Assembly: GCF_000244955.1 (NCBI RefSeq)
Contig: NZ_CM001439.1
Span: forward strand, 1,516,628 to 1,580,627
Origin: Saccharomonospora marina XMU15
GTDB lineage: Bacteria > Actinomycetota > Actinomycetes > Mycobacteriales > Pseudonocardiaceae
DNA: 64,000 bases
Reading direction: 5' to 3'
The position numbers were made by a program, and so were the translations under genes. Positions 11,287 through 20,754 of the stretch are shown here, in pieces. Below the pieces are notes generated by a model. The model ran no database searches and was not told where the DNA came from. It saw nothing but the letters and a program-made list of their open reading frames with translations. Positions within the stretch are counted from its first letter, which is position 1; every line of letters begins with the position of its first letter.

Positions 11287-12435
11287 ATGAGTAGCGGCAA
11301 CGAGCCGGAGCGGCAGCCCACGGAGGAGGAGATCGCGGCGATGAGCCGCGACGAACTCGTCAGGCTTGGCGGCAAACTGGACGGGGTCGAGATCGTCAAC
11401 TACCCCGAGCCCTGGCCGGTCAAGGGCACGAGGGCGGAGAAGCGGATCGAGCGCAGGATCGCCCTGTGGTTCACCATCGCGGCGCTGGCCGGGTTGGCCT
11501 TCGTGGGTGTACTGATCTGGTGGCCATGGCGGTACGCTCCGCCGTCGAACGAGGACGCCTACTTCTGGTACGCCCTGTACACGCCGATGCTCGGTATCAC
11601 GCTGGGCATCGCGGTGCTGGCGCTGTCGTTCGGCGTGCTGGTCTACAGCAAGCGGTTCATCCCCGCCGAACTCGCCGTGCAGGACCGCGACGACAACAAG
11701 GGCGAGGGGTCGGCCGAGGTCGACAAGCAGACGATCCTCGCGCAGCTGGCGGACGCGGGCGAGCGCAGCACCATCGCGCGCCGCTCGATGATCAAGCGCA
11801 GCGCGGGGCTTGGCGCGGGCGTGCTCGGCCTCGGCGCCGTTGCGCTGCCGCTCGCGGGCTTCATCAAGGACCCGTGGGACAACCCCCAGAGTCCCGACTC
11901 GCTCATCCACACCGGCTGGATGCAGCAGTTCCCCGGTGAGGTCGTCTACCTGCGGCGCAACACCGGCGACCCGGAGGAGATCTCGCTCGTACGTCCCGCG
12001 GACCTGGACGCAGGCGCGATGGAGACCGTCTTCCCGTTCCGGGAGTCCGAGCGCGGCGACTCGCACGCGCTGTCGCAGGCGCTGCGCCGCGCCGACAACC
12101 CCGTGATGCTGATCCGGCTGCGGTCGGAGGACGCGCAGCGGGTCGTCAAGCGCAAGGGCCAGGAAGACTTCAACTACGGCACCTACTACGCGTACTCGAA
12201 GATCTGTACCCACGTCGGGTGCCCGGCCTCGCTGTACGAGCAGCGCACCAACCGGTTGCTCTGCCCGTGCCACCAGTCACAGTTCGACATGCTGACCTAC
12301 GCCAAGCCCATCTTCGGGCCTGCGACGCGGGCACTGCCGCAGCTGCCGATCACCGTGCACACCGACGGATATCTCATCGCCCGGCACGACTTCGTCGAGC
12401 CGGTCGGACCTGGTTATTGGAGCCGCAGGTCATGA
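11287..12435 (+). CDS. qcrA: Rieske iron-sulfur subunit of the bc complex
   Basis: A 382-residue subunit with the actinobacterial three-helix N terminus (helices near residues 58-80, 100-122 and 178-196). A twin-arginine-like RRSMIKR before the third helix fits the Sec/Tat insertion known for this family. The C-terminal Rieske fold has CTHVGCP (Cys307, His309) and CPCHQSQF, which bind the 2Fe-2S cluster. The start ATG 11287 lies 14 bases after qcrC. The stop overlaps the qcrB start by ATGA, so the two are translationally coupled. Confidence 0.95.
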   Translation: MSSGNEPERQPTEEEIAAMSRDELVRLGGKLDGVEIVNYPEPWPVKGTRAEKRIERRIALWFTIAALAGLAFVGVLIWWPWRYAPPSNEDAYFWYALYTPMLGITLGIAVLALSFGVLVYSKRFIPAELAVQDRDDNKGEGSAEVDKQTILAQLADAGERSTIARRSMIKRSAGLGAGVLGLGAVALPLAGFIKDPWDNPQSPDSLIHTGWMQQFPGEVVYLRRNTGDPEEISLVRPADLDAGAMETVFPFRESERGDSHALSQALRRADNPVMLIRLRSEDAQRVVKRKGQEDFNYGTYYAYSKICTHVGCPASLYEQRTNRLLCPCHQSQFDMLTYAKPIFGPATRALPQLPITVHTDGYLIARHDFVEPVGPGYWSRRS

Positions 12436-14090
12436 GTTCACTCACCACACCGACCAAGAGCTCCGGCTTTCTGAACAAGCAGGTCGCCAGGGCGGCGACG
12501 GACGCCGACCAGAGGTACCGCATGGCCCGCGGGCTGCGGCACCAGATGAACAAGGTGTTCCCGACGCACTGGTCGTTCCTGCTCGGTGAGCTGGCGCTGT
12601 ACAGCTTCATCATCCTGATCCTGTCGGGGATCTACCTCACGCTGTTCTTCGATCCGTCGATGGCGGAGGTCGTCTACAGCGGTCCCTACGTGAACCTCCA
12701 GGGCGTGGAGATGTCGCGTGCCTTCGAGAGCACGCTGGAGATCTCCTTCGAGGTCAGGGGCGGACTGTTCATCCGGCAGTTGCACCACTGGGCCGCACTG
12801 ATCTTCGTGGCGGCCATGTTCGTGCACATGTTCCGGGTGTTCTTCACCGGCGCGTTCCGCAGGCCGCGCGAGGCCAACTGGGTCATCGGCGCACTGCTGC
12901 TGATCCTCGGCATGTTCGAGGGCTTCTTCGGCTACTCGCTGCCGGACGACCTGCTCTCCGGTACCGGTATCCGCGCGACACTGTCCGGTATCACGCTGTC
13001 GGTGCCGGTGATCGGCACCTGGCTGCACTGGGCGCTGTTCGGAGGCGAGTTCCCCGGCGTCGTGATCGTGCCGAGGATGTACGCGCTGCACATCCTGATC
13101 ATCCCCGGGGTGATGCTCGCGCTGGTGGCCGTGCACCTGGCTTTGGTCTGGTACCAGAAGCACACCCAGTTCCCCGGCGTGCGGCGCACGGAGAAGAACG
13201 TGGTCGGCGTGCGGATCATGCCGGTGTTCGCCGTCAAGGGCGGGGCGTGGTTCGCCGTGGTCACCGGCCTTACCGCACTGATGTCCGGGCTGTTCCAGAT
13301 CAACCCGGTGTGGAACCTCGGCCCGTACAACCCGTCACAAGTGTCGGCGGGCTCGCAGCCCGACTGGTACCTGGCGTGGGCGGACGGCATCCTGCGGATC
13401 TATCCGGCATGGGAGCTCTACCTGGGCAACTACACGGTCCCGCCGGTGTTCTTCGCGGGCGCGATCGGCATGGGTCTGCTGTTCGGGCTGCTGATCGCCT
13501 ACCCGTTCCTGGAACGGAAGCTGTCGAAGGACACAGCTCACCACAACCTGTTGCAGCGGCCGAGGGACGCGCCGGTGCGCACCAGCCTCGGCGTGATGGC
13601 GCTGACCTTCTTCATGGTGCTGGAACTGTCCGGCTTCAACGACATCATCGCGTACGCGTTCGACATCTCGCTCAACGCGACGACGTGGATGGGCCGGATC
13701 GGATTGCTGCTGCTGCCGCCGCTGGCGTACTTCGTCACCTACCGGATCTGTCTCGGTCTGCAACGAGCCGACCGCGAGGTGCTCGAACACGGCGTGGAGA
13801 CCGGCATCATCAAGCGGCTGCCGCACGGTGAGTTCATCGAGTTGCACCAGCCGCTCGGCCCGGTCGACGAGCACGGTCATCCGGTGGAGTTGGAGTACCA
13901 GGGCGCGCCCGTGCCGAAGCGGATGAACCAGCTCGGCACCGCGGGCAAGGCCGTACCCGGCTCGCTGCTCACGCCGGACCCGCCGGAAGAGACGGCCGCG
14001 CTTGAGCGGGCGAAGGAAGCCCAGGGCGACTACGCGACCGGCGAGTTGGAGGCTCCTCAGCCGGAGGAGGCCACCACCAGCGAACGCTGA
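12432..14090 (+). CDS. qcrB: Cytochrome b subunit of the bc complex
   Basis: A 552-residue membrane protein that holds the quinol oxidation and reduction sites and two b hemes. The N-terminal cytochrome b domain shows heme-ligand histidines in [11 protein letters not shown] and [10 protein letters not shown], the PDDLLSGTG segment, and later [17 protein letters not shown]. The C-terminal part keeps further helices, then a roughly 120-residue hydrophilic tail rich in Glu and Pro that is typical of actinobacterial QcrB. This protein is the target of the antitubercular drug telacebec in mycobacteria. A hairpin terminator follows the stop. Confidence 0.95.
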   Translation: MSSLTTPTKSSGFLNKQVARAATDADQRYRMARGLRHQMNKVFPTHWSFLLGELALYSFIILILSGIYLTLFFDPSMAEVVYSGPYVNLQGVEMSRAFESTLEISFEVRGGLFIRQLHHWAALIFVAAMFVHMFRVFFTGAFRRPREANWVIGALLLILGMFEGFFGYSLPDDLLSGTGIRATLSGITLSVPVIGTWLHWALFGGEFPGVVIVPRMYALHILIIPGVMLALVAVHLALVWYQKHTQFPGVRRTEKNVVGVRIMPVFAVKGGAWFAVVTGLTALMSGLFQINPVWNLGPYNPSQVSAGSQPDWYLAWADGILRIYPAWELYLGNYTVPPVFFAGAIGMGLLFGLLIAYPFLERKLSKDTAHHNLLQRPRDAPVRTSLGVMALTFFMVLELSGFNDIIAYAFDISLNATTWMGRIGLLLLPPLAYFVTYRICLGLQRADREVLEHGVETGIIKRLPHGEFIELHQPLGPVDEHGHPVELEYQGAPVPKRMNQLGTAGKAVPGSLLTPDPPEETAALERAKEAQGDYATGELEAPQPEEATTSER

Positions 14091-14101
14091 GGGCACAGCA
14101 G

Positions 14102-14150
14102 ACGAGCCAGGCCGCCGAGGTTCCACGCGAACTCCGGCGGCCTGGCTCGT
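14102..14150. terminator. Hairpin terminator after qcrB
   Basis: Sixteen-base perfect arms 14102-14117 and 14135-14150 with a 17-base loop, then TGTGTGA. It lies 12 bases after the qcrB stop and also just beyond the convergent AsnC-domain gene. Confidence 0.8.
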
Positions 14151-14166
14151 TGTGTGACCGTTTCGA

Positions 14167-14451
14167 TCAGTCGCCGTCGATGCCGATGTCGAAAGCCGAC
14201 CGGGTGTCGGCGCTGGAGTAGGAGCGGAACGCGATGTGGGTGTCGGTGTCCAGTACACCGGGAACCTTGCCGATCCTGGCCGGGATGAGGTCGGCCAGTT
14301 CCTCGTGTGCCCCCACGCGCACGATCGCGATCAGGTCCACGTCACCGGCACAGGAGTAGACCTCCGAGACGCCGTCGATGTCCGCGATCGCCTGCGCGGT
14401 CTCTGGGATGGTGTCCGTCGCGGCGTGGATCAGGACGATCGCAGTGATCAA
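14167..14451 (-). CDS. Stand-alone Lrp/AsnC ligand-binding (RAM) domain protein
   Basis: A 94-residue protein with only the alpha/beta effector-binding domain of Lrp/AsnC regulators; there is no helix-turn-helix. Typical features are AIVLIHAA in the first strand, GVSEVYSCAGDVDLIAIVRV, and a Gly-rich turn before the last strands. Such proteins form oligomers that bind amino acids and may modulate partners. The start is TTG 14449-14451, supported by GAGGAGG upstream. It lies between qcrB and the exonuclease gene and shares a strand with the latter. Confidence 0.85.
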   Translation of the reverse strand: MITAIVLIHAATDTIPETAQAIADIDGVSEVYSCAGDVDLIAIVRVGAHEELADLIPARIGKVPGVLDTDTHIAFRSYSSADTRSAFDIGIDGD

Positions 14452-14547
14452 CGTGGCCTCCTCGAGGTTGCTGCCTTCGCCGCGATCGTATCCCTCGCCA
14501 GCAGGTGCCGCGGCGGCCGCAACAGCTACCCGATACCTACCCGACAG

Positions 14548-16239
14548 CTATCCGACGGCCTCGAGCGAAACCGCTGTCGCGGCTCGCCGCAGCCACGGGT
14601 CCCAGCCACCCCCGCCGCACACCGGCTCCGCCCACGGGTCGGTGGCGCGCACCAGCCGCACACCGGGGCGGGTCAGCCAGCGCAGCAGCACCGCCACCTC
14701 CTCGCTACTCGCCCCTCGCAGCGGTCCCTCACCGGGCAGCACCGTCTGCGCCGAGGCTACGAGCGTGTCGACGACCGGCATCGGCGACACACCACGGCGC
14801 GCGACCCCGGCCGAGGCCAGCCTGCCGTGCCGGATCACGGCGATCTCCCAACCGCCGCTGCCGTCCGGGGCGGCCGCGACCAGTTCGGCGATCGCGGCCA
14901 GCGAGGCCAGCCGGTGCCCTCGGTGAACGGCCCGCAACAACGCGGCCAGCTCGTCCCGCCGCTGAGCCGCCCGCTCGAAGTGCTGCGCCGCCGCCAACTC
15001 CTCCACCTGTTCGCGAGCGGCGTGCAACGCCGCGTCGGAGGTGCCCGCCACCAGTTCGGTGACCAGCCGCACCGCGGGCCGGTACTGCTCGACGGTCTGC
15101 CTGCCCGCGCAGGGCGCGCCGCAGCGGTCCAGTTCCGCGAGCACGCACGGCGATGACTCGCCACCGCTGCGCGGGATCCGCTGGGTGCACGTTCGCAGCC
15201 GCGCGACGCCGGCGAGCGTCTCGGCGGCGGCTTTGGCCCGCGCCTGCGAGCTGAACGGGCCGAGCGCGCCGTCCCTGGCGTTGCGCACCACCGAGAGTCG
15301 GGGAAACGCCTCGTCGGTGAGTGCCACCCACCACATCTTTCGCGGGTTCTTCGACCGCCGGTTGTAGGCGGGCCGGTGCGCGGCGAGCAGCCGCAACTCG
15401 CGCACCTGCGCCTCGAGAGCGTGTGCGCACTCGATGCCGTCCACCCGCCCGGCGAGAGCCACCATCTCCCGAATCCGGCCGCGGCTTTCAGAGCCGGTGA
15501 AGTACTGCCGCACCCTGCGCCGCAGGTTCTTGGCGGTGCCCACGTACAACACCTCGTCGCCGGGGCCGCGGAACAGGTACACCCCGGGTTTTTCTGGCAG
15601 GTGCGCGGCAAGGCCCCGCTTCCTTCGCTGCGCCGGTGTGACGTCGGGCAGGTAGTCCAGCAACTCCTCAAGCGAGTGCACGCCGACCGAACCGACCCGT
15701 TCCAGCAGCGCGTGCAGCACGTCGACGGTCGCGCGGGCGTCGTCGAGCGCCCGGTGTGTCGGCTTCGTCCTGGCTCCCAGCAGCGTGGCCAGCGCGGAAA
15801 GCCGGTAGCCGCCCGTGTGCTCCGGTGCCAGCACGCGGCGGGCCAGCCGCAGCGTGCACACCACGGGCGGGCGAGGCCAGGCGTAGCCGTGTGCCTGGCA
15901 CGCCGCCCGCAGGAACGTGGTGTCGAAGCCCGCGTTGTGTGCCACCAGCACCGCGCCGGAGGCGAACTCGAGGAACGCGGGCAGCACCCGCTCGATCCGG
16001 GGAGCGGCGCTGACCATCGCGCTGGTGATGCCGGTCAGTGCGACGACCTGCGGCGGGATGGGTGCGCCCGGGTCCACCAGCGTCGCGAACTCGCCGAGCG
16101 TCTCGCCACCGCGGACCTTCACGGCCCCGATCTCGGTGATGCCCCTCGCCGCGGGCGCCCCGCCCGTGGTTTCCAGGTCGACGATCACGAACGTGGTGTC
16201 CCGCAACGGTGTGCCCAGCTCGTCGAACGTCAGTTGCAT
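14548..16239 (-). CDS. DEDDh exonuclease fused to GIY-YIG (UvrC-like) nuclease
   Basis: A 563-residue two-part DNA repair-type protein like M. tuberculosis Rv2191. Residues about 10-175 are a DnaQ-type 3'-5' exonuclease: FVIVDLETTGG (DxE), AHNAGFDTTFL and HRALDDARA (HxAxxD). A second nuclease domain starts near residue 205 with GVYLFRGPGDEVLYVGTAKNLRRRVRQYF, a GIY-YIG domain in which GVYLF and YVGTA take the motif positions. The rest resembles the Cys-containing middle of UvrC. The UvrC helix-hairpin-helix end appears absent. ATG 16239 is preferred over the upstream start at 16260, giving MQLTFDELG. Confidence 0.85.
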   Translation of the reverse strand: MQLTFDELGTPLRDTTFVIVDLETTGGAPAARGITEIGAVKVRGGETLGEFATLVDPGAPIPPQVVALTGITSAMVSAAPRIERVLPAFLEFASGAVLVAHNAGFDTTFLRAACQAHGYAWPRPPVVCTLRLARRVLAPEHTGGYRLSALATLLGARTKPTHRALDDARATVDVLHALLERVGSVGVHSLEELLDYLPDVTPAQRRKRGLAAHLPEKPGVYLFRGPGDEVLYVGTAKNLRRRVRQYFTGSESRGRIREMVALAGRVDGIECAHALEAQVRELRLLAAHRPAYNRRSKNPRKMWWVALTDEAFPRLSVVRNARDGALGPFSSQARAKAAAETLAGVARLRTCTQRIPRSGGESSPCVLAELDRCGAPCAGRQTVEQYRPAVRLVTELVAGTSDAALHAAREQVEELAAAQHFERAAQRRDELAALLRAVHRGHRLASLAAIAELVAAAPDGSGGWEIAVIRHGRLASAGVARRGVSPMPVVDTLVASAQTVLPGEGPLRGASSEEVAVLLRWLTRPGVRLVRATDPWAEPVCGGGGWDPWLRRAATAVSLEAVG

Positions 16240-16355
16240 GATCGGCGACCATAGGCACACACACCGACAGTTTTCGCCCGCGGTTCACCGTGACATCACG
16301 CTCCGGCCAGCCTCGGTGGCGACGATCACCGCGAACCGAACGGACGGAGACGCCG

Positions 16356-17192
16356 ATGCTGCGAAGAGGCCTTGCGATCGTGCTGCTGGTGTGTGGCGCG
16401 CTGACGACAATGGTGACGATGGTGACGCCTGCGGGAGCGGCCGCACACGGGGCGAGGACGGTCACGGTGCTGTCGTTCAACATCCACCACGGGGAGGGCA
16501 CCGACGGCGTACTCGACCTCGACCGGATCGCCGAGGTGATCCGCGAGAGCCGAGCCGACGTCGTGGGACTGCAGGAGGTGGACCGGCACTACTCGGGCCG
16601 CAGCGACTGGGCCGACCAGGCAGGTGCGCTCGCGGACCGACTCGGCTACCACGTCGCCTTCGGAGCCAACATCGACCGCGATCCGCCTGCGGCGGGCAGG
16701 CCACGTATCCAGTACGGCACCGCGATCCTGTCCAGGTATCCGATCGTGCGCTCGACCAACACCTACCTGTACCGCTCGCCCGACCAGGAGCAGCGCGGTC
16801 TGCTGCACTCCGAACTCGACGTGCGCGGGACGCGGGTGCACGTCTACAACACCCACCTCGCCGCGAGTTCGCGCACCGACCGGTTGCGGCAGACGCGGCA
16901 GCTCACCGAACTCATCGAAGACACCGCGCCCGCCGTGCTCGTCGGTGACCTCAACGCGCTGCCGTCGGCTACCGAGATCACGACCCTTGCGGAGGAGTTC
17001 ACCGACGCCTGGGTCGCCGCGGGACACGGTGCGGGCGGCACCTACCCCGCCGAGAATCCCGACCGCCGGATCGACTACGTGTTCACCGGCACCGGGTTGC
17101 GCCCGGTGTGGGCCAGGGTGATCGACGCCGACCCCGCGGCCTCCGATCACCTCCCGCTCGCCGCCAGGCTCGTGGTCGAACCCACCTCGTGA
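16356..17192 (+). CDS. Secreted endonuclease/exonuclease/phosphatase family protein
   Basis: A 278-residue protein with a Sec signal peptide (residues about 1-29, ending PAGAAAHG). The EEP fold is shown by SFNIHHGEG (Asn), VVGLQEVDR (catalytic Glu), VGDLNALPS (Asp-x-Asn) and the C-terminal SDHLPL (Asp-His). Members hydrolyse phosphodiesters in nucleic acids, phosphoinositides or sphingomyelin; the substrate cannot be told, although an exported enzyme acting on lipid head groups or extracellular DNA is plausible. ATG 16356 follows GGACGGAG. It is divergent from the exonuclease gene. Confidence 0.88.
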   Translation: MLRRGLAIVLLVCGALTTMVTMVTPAGAAAHGARTVTVLSFNIHHGEGTDGVLDLDRIAEVIRESRADVVGLQEVDRHYSGRSDWADQAGALADRLGYHVAFGANIDRDPPAAGRPRIQYGTAILSRYPIVRSTNTYLYRSPDQEQRGLLHSELDVRGTRVHVYNTHLAASSRTDRLRQTRQLTELIEDTAPAVLVGDLNALPSATEITTLAEEFTDAWVAAGHGAGGTYPAENPDRRIDYVFTGTGLRPVWARVIDADPAASDHLPLAARLVVEPTS

Positions 17193-17226
17193 TCTCCCGG
17201 GGGCGCGGTTGGCGGCCCGCAGAACC

Positions 17227-17232
17227 TAAGCT
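17227..17232 (+). promoter_or_regulatory. -10 element, leaderless start of the NYN gene
   Basis: TAAGCT ends 6 bases before ATG 17239 and no ribosome binding site lies between, so transcription probably begins at or next to the start codon. Confidence 0.45.
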
Positions 17233-17238
17233 GGATGG

Positions 17239-18624
17239 ATGCTGCCGTCACCCGCGCACCCAGAGCGACCCGAGGAGAACGCCTCCGGGCACGTCACAGG
17301 CGCGCCCGGTGACCCGGCGTCGGCAACGGAACCCGAATCCGAACCCGTCGACTGGCTCGGGCTGCCCGAACCGGTGCGAGAACGTATCGCCGAGTTGACG
17401 GCCGCCGCGCTTGGCAAGCTGCCTGCCGACGACGTTCCTCGGCAGTTGCGGCCGGTGGCCAGGTTCGCCCCGGCCAAGCGGGCACGGCTGGGCGGCAACG
17501 CCCTGCTCACCGGGCTGCGGGACTCCAGCCGGTTTCGCACCGCCGTGCTGGGGTGGCTGCGTGAGAACCGCTTCGACGCGCTGAACCCCAACGACGAGGA
17601 TTCGGTCGCGGCGGCGGCCGCCGCCGTGCTGCTCGGTGAGTCCAGCGCCTCCTCACGCATCCGGCTCGTGGCCAGGAACGCGGAGGAAACCACCTTGCGT
17701 GCCGAGCGGGACGCGGCCGTGGCGCGTAGCCGCAAGCTGGAGGCCGAGGTGCAGCGGCTTCGTGCCGACGCGGAGCAGGCCAGGCAGGAGGTCGAGCGTG
17801 CGCGAGGGGAGCGCGAGAGCGAACTCGACCGGCTGCGCGGCAGGCTCAGGGAGCAGGGCATGGTGCTGCGGCAGGCCAGGGACGAGGCCGAGCAGGCACG
17901 GGCCGAGGTCGAGCGGGCACGGGCCGAGCAGGCACGCGAACTGGAGGCGATGGCGGCGCAACTGGAGCGGGAACGCCAGCGGGCGGCACGGGAGAAGGAA
18001 CGAGCCGACCGCGCTGTCAGCGATGCCGAGGTCGCTCGCCAGTCCGCTCGGGAGGCTCGCGACGCCGACGAGGTGCGGTTGTCGATGTTGCTGGACACGC
18101 TCAGCGGCGCTGTCGACGGACTACGGCGGGAGCTCTCCGTCGGTTCGGTACGGCGGCGCCCCGCCGACGTCGTGCGTGGTGCGAGCACGGCCACCAGCGG
18201 TGGCCGCGTTTCCGAGCCCGCCATGTTCGAGAGGCTGCTGAGCCTGCCCAACGTGCACCTCATCGTCGACGGCTACAACGTGACCAAAACCGGTTATCCG
18301 GAGCTTTCGCTGGCAGAACAGCGCAGCAGGTTGGTAGGTCAACTCTCCGCGCTGTCTGCTCGCACCGGTGCCGAGGTCACGGTGGTGTTCGACGGGGCGG
18401 ACGTGACGTCCATCCCCTCGGCGACACCGAAGGGGGTGCGGGTGCTGTTCTCCGACCCCGGCGTGCTCGCCGACGACGTGATCAGGGCGCTGGTGGCGGC
18501 CGAGCCGCCCGGCAGGCCGCTGGTGGTGGCCACCTCCGATCAGGCGGTGGTCAACTCGGTGTGCGGGCAGGGCGCCCACGCCGTCGCGGCGCGTGTCCTG
18601 CTCACCAGACTCGGCCGCGTCTAG
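17239..18624 (+). CDS. NYN/PIN-like RNase domain protein with coiled coil (YacP-like)
   Basis: A 461-residue cytosolic protein in three parts. Residues about 35-145 are a globular helical region (LPEPVRERIAELTAAAL). Residues about 150-285 form a long, highly charged coiled coil rich in Glu, Arg and Ala heptads. Residues about 335-461 are a YacP/NYN domain: LIVDGYNVTK with its acidic active-site Asp, VVFDGADV, and VVATSDQAV. NYN domains are metal-dependent RNases; B. subtilis YacP (Rae1) cuts mRNA at the ribosome. The coiled coil may drive self-association. The substrate here is unknown. Confidence 0.85.
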   Translation: MLPSPAHPERPEENASGHVTGAPGDPASATEPESEPVDWLGLPEPVRERIAELTAAALGKLPADDVPRQLRPVARFAPAKRARLGGNALLTGLRDSSRFRTAVLGWLRENRFDALNPNDEDSVAAAAAAVLLGESSASSRIRLVARNAEETTLRAERDAAVARSRKLEAEVQRLRADAEQARQEVERARGERESELDRLRGRLREQGMVLRQARDEAEQARAEVERARAEQARELEAMAAQLERERQRAAREKERADRAVSDAEVARQSAREARDADEVRLSMLLDTLSGAVDGLRRELSVGSVRRRPADVVRGASTATSGGRVSEPAMFERLLSLPNVHLIVDGYNVTKTGYPELSLAEQRSRLVGQLSALSARTGAEVTVVFDGADVTSIPSATPKGVRVLFSDPGVLADDVIRALVAAEPPGRPLVVATSDQAVVNSVCGQGAHAVAARVLLTRLGRV

Positions 18625-18742
18625 CGAGGTCGATGTCTCCCGGTTGTGACGAAGCGGCAACCAGTCTCGTACCCCGACGCGTGACGATCAGCGCGGCACA
18701 TCGTTGTTACTGCTGGATTTCACGCGAGTACGGAGGTGCGGG

Positions 18743-20518
18743 TTGCGGGTCGCTGCGGTCACGTTGTCGCTGTTGGTGGCGGCAACGCTGGTGGCGGTTC
18801 CTGCCCACGGGCAGGAGCAACCCCCGGCCGACTCCGATGATCGCCGTGTCGAGGCGGGAATCGCGCCCGGCACCCCGGTGCCCGATCCGCGTCCCGGCGA
18901 GGCGTTCGCCGACCCCGCCGTCGCCGAACTGCAGCGCACCGCGAGTGAGGTGCAACGAGAACTCGGCACGTTGTCGCGGCGTATCGAGTCCGCGCGGCAG
19001 CGGGCCGACGCGGCCGCGGCGCGGGTTCGTAAGGCGAAGCGGGAACGTGAGGCGGCCGAACAGGTCATGGCGGCGCGGCAGGACGAGGTCGACGCCTTCT
19101 CCAAGTCGGTGTTTCAGGCGATGGGCAGGGCCGACGAGTTCCGGCTGCTCGTCACCGCGGCGAACGGAAAGGAGTTGCTCGACGGTACTTCAATGCTGGG
19201 CAGGCTGCGCGACGCCCAGAACGAGCGGCTTTCCGGTGCGTTGCGGCGGCACCGCGACGCCGTGCGTGCCGAGGAGTCGGCCGAGGCCGCCCGCCGGTCC
19301 GCGGTGGCGAGCGAGTCGCAGTTGCGGCAACGCAGCGTGGACGCGACCAACCGGGCCGACGCCGTTTCGGCCGAGTTGGCGGGTCCTGTCGACGCGGCCA
19401 ACCAGGCGGTGATCGCGCAGCAGCGGGCCCAACGTGAGCGCAACCGAAAGACCGCGGACAACTGGAACGCCTACCTTCGGCGGTTGCGGCAGGCGGGTGT
19501 TTCGGCGCCACCGGCGCGCGCGCTCGCCGATGCCACGCGGCTGCCCGCCGGACTCCGGCCGCTGCCTGGCAAGGACGGCGAACCACAGCCCGGCGTCGCA
19601 CAGGTCGGTGTGGACGGACAGCGGGTGCTGGTGCTCGCGAAGGAGACGATCGCCGCGGTTTCGGCCGCTGTGGCCGCCCTCGGTAAACCGTATGTGCCGC
19701 ACGAGGGCGGTCAGGGTCCACTGGCCTACTCCTGTGACGGGCTGGTCAGTTCCGTGTTCACCGGCGCGGGGATCGAGTTGCCGGGCTCGGCGAGCAGGCA
19801 ACTGGCCACCGGCAGGCGAGTGCCTGCAGGCGACGCGCAGCCCGGCGACCTCATCTTCGTGGGCCCGAAGCGGTACGGCGTGCAGTCGGTGGGCATCGTG
19901 CTCGATGAGCGCACCATGCTGGTGGCCGACGCCAGACTCGCGGGTGTGGTCGTGACCGATCGCCCCGCGGGCGACGCCGTGCTCGGTGTGGTGCGTCCCA
20001 CGCTGGGCAGGCAGGAACCGAGGCCGGTGCCGCAGCGAGCCGAGGGCGAGCTGATCTGGCGCTGCGGTGGTGTCGAACTGCCGAGGCGGCAGGCTGACGA
20101 GGCCGCGGGCGCGTGGGGCGGCTATCCCAACGGCCTTATCCCGGCGGCGGCACTGTGTTCGACAGGCGCGGGCTCGCACGTGCTCCGCTGCGACGCCGCA
20201 CAGGCCTACCACGCGATGTCGCGGGCATACGCGGGTAGGTTCGGCAGTCCGGTGTGCATCACCGACTCCTACCGCACCTTCGACGCGCAGGTGGATCTGT
20301 ACCGGCGCAAGCCGTCGTTGGCTGCGGTACCCGGCACGAGCAACCACGGGTGGGGGCTCGCTGTCGATCTGTGCGGCGGAGTCGAGTCGTTCGGCACACC
20401 GCAGTACCGTTGGCTCGCGGCGAACGCGCCCGCGTTCGGCTGGGTCAACCCCGGTTGGGCTCGGCAGGGCGGCGGGCGTGAGGAACCGTGGCACTGGGAG
20501 TACGTGGGGACCGGTTGA
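18743..20518 (+). CDS. Secreted NlpC/P60-like (degenerate) plus VanY D,D-carboxypeptidase protein
   Basis: A 591-residue exported wall protein. The order is: signal peptide (residues about 1-25), long helical coiled coil (about 50-250) like that of PcsB/RipA-type hydrolases, NlpC/P60-like domain (about 300-420), VanY domain (about 450-591). In the P60 part Cys331 remains (YSCDGLV), but Ser382 stands in the HVGI position and Ala395 at the second His, so peptidase activity is unlikely. The VanY part is intact: His535 and Asp542 in SNHGWGLAVD, and Glu581 and His584 in EPWHWEY, which bind zinc and cut the terminal D-Ala of stem peptides. TTG 18743 is chosen because ACGGAGG precedes it; an upstream start at 18704 lacks one. 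Confidence 0.85.
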   Translation: MRVAAVTLSLLVAATLVAVPAHGQEQPPADSDDRRVEAGIAPGTPVPDPRPGEAFADPAVAELQRTASEVQRELGTLSRRIESARQRADAAAARVRKAKREREAAEQVMAARQDEVDAFSKSVFQAMGRADEFRLLVTAANGKELLDGTSMLGRLRDAQNERLSGALRRHRDAVRAEESAEAARRSAVASESQLRQRSVDATNRADAVSAELAGPVDAANQAVIAQQRAQRERNRKTADNWNAYLRRLRQAGVSAPPARALADATRLPAGLRPLPGKDGEPQPGVAQVGVDGQRVLVLAKETIAAVSAAVAALGKPYVPHEGGQGPLAYSCDGLVSSVFTGAGIELPGSASRQLATGRRVPAGDAQPGDLIFVGPKRYGVQSVGIVLDERTMLVADARLAGVVVTDRPAGDAVLGVVRPTLGRQEPRPVPQRAEGELIWRCGGVELPRRQADEAAGAWGGYPNGLIPAAALCSTGAGSHVLRCDAAQAYHAMSRAYAGRFGSPVCITDSYRTFDAQVDLYRRKPSLAAVPGTSNHGWGLAVDLCGGVESFGTPQYRWLAANAPAFGWVNPGWARQGGGREEPWHWEYVGTG

Positions 20519-20578
20519 GGGGGCAGCGTATTTCGGACCGCGCCGCGCCGGTGACCGCGAACCGTCGTCGGCTGCCTT

Positions 20579-20631
20579 GATTCGTGACGCCACGATTCGT
20601 GACGCCACGATTCGTGACGCCACGATTCGTG
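20579..20631. repeat. Tandem 15-bp repeat (3.5 copies)
   Basis: Three exact head-to-tail copies of GATTCGTGACGCCAC (20579-20623) are followed by an 8-base partial copy. It lies 60 bases after the VanY gene. The unit is different from the 21-bp repeats elsewhere in the window. Confidence 0.9.
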
Positions 20632-20742
20632 TACCGGGATGGTTGCTCTCGTGCTTTCGCTGCACGGCCAGGGTCGCGGCGGTGGGAGCACGTCGGCGGC
20701 ACGATCGGGTGAGTAGTGGCCGGAATTGTCGGTGCGGCTGCC

Positions 20743-20748
20743 TAGCGT
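20743..20748 (+). promoter_or_regulatory. -10 element, leaderless start of the Cys4 gene
   Basis: TAGCGT lies 6 bases before ATG 20755 with no ribosome binding site between. Confidence 0.4.
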
Positions 20749-20754
20749 GCGGGT

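Noticed and set aside
14236-15156. Plus-strand frame opposite the exonuclease and AsnC-domain genes
   Set aside because: Composition is that of a reverse-strand shadow in high-GC DNA (Arg, Gly, His-rich) with no motif.
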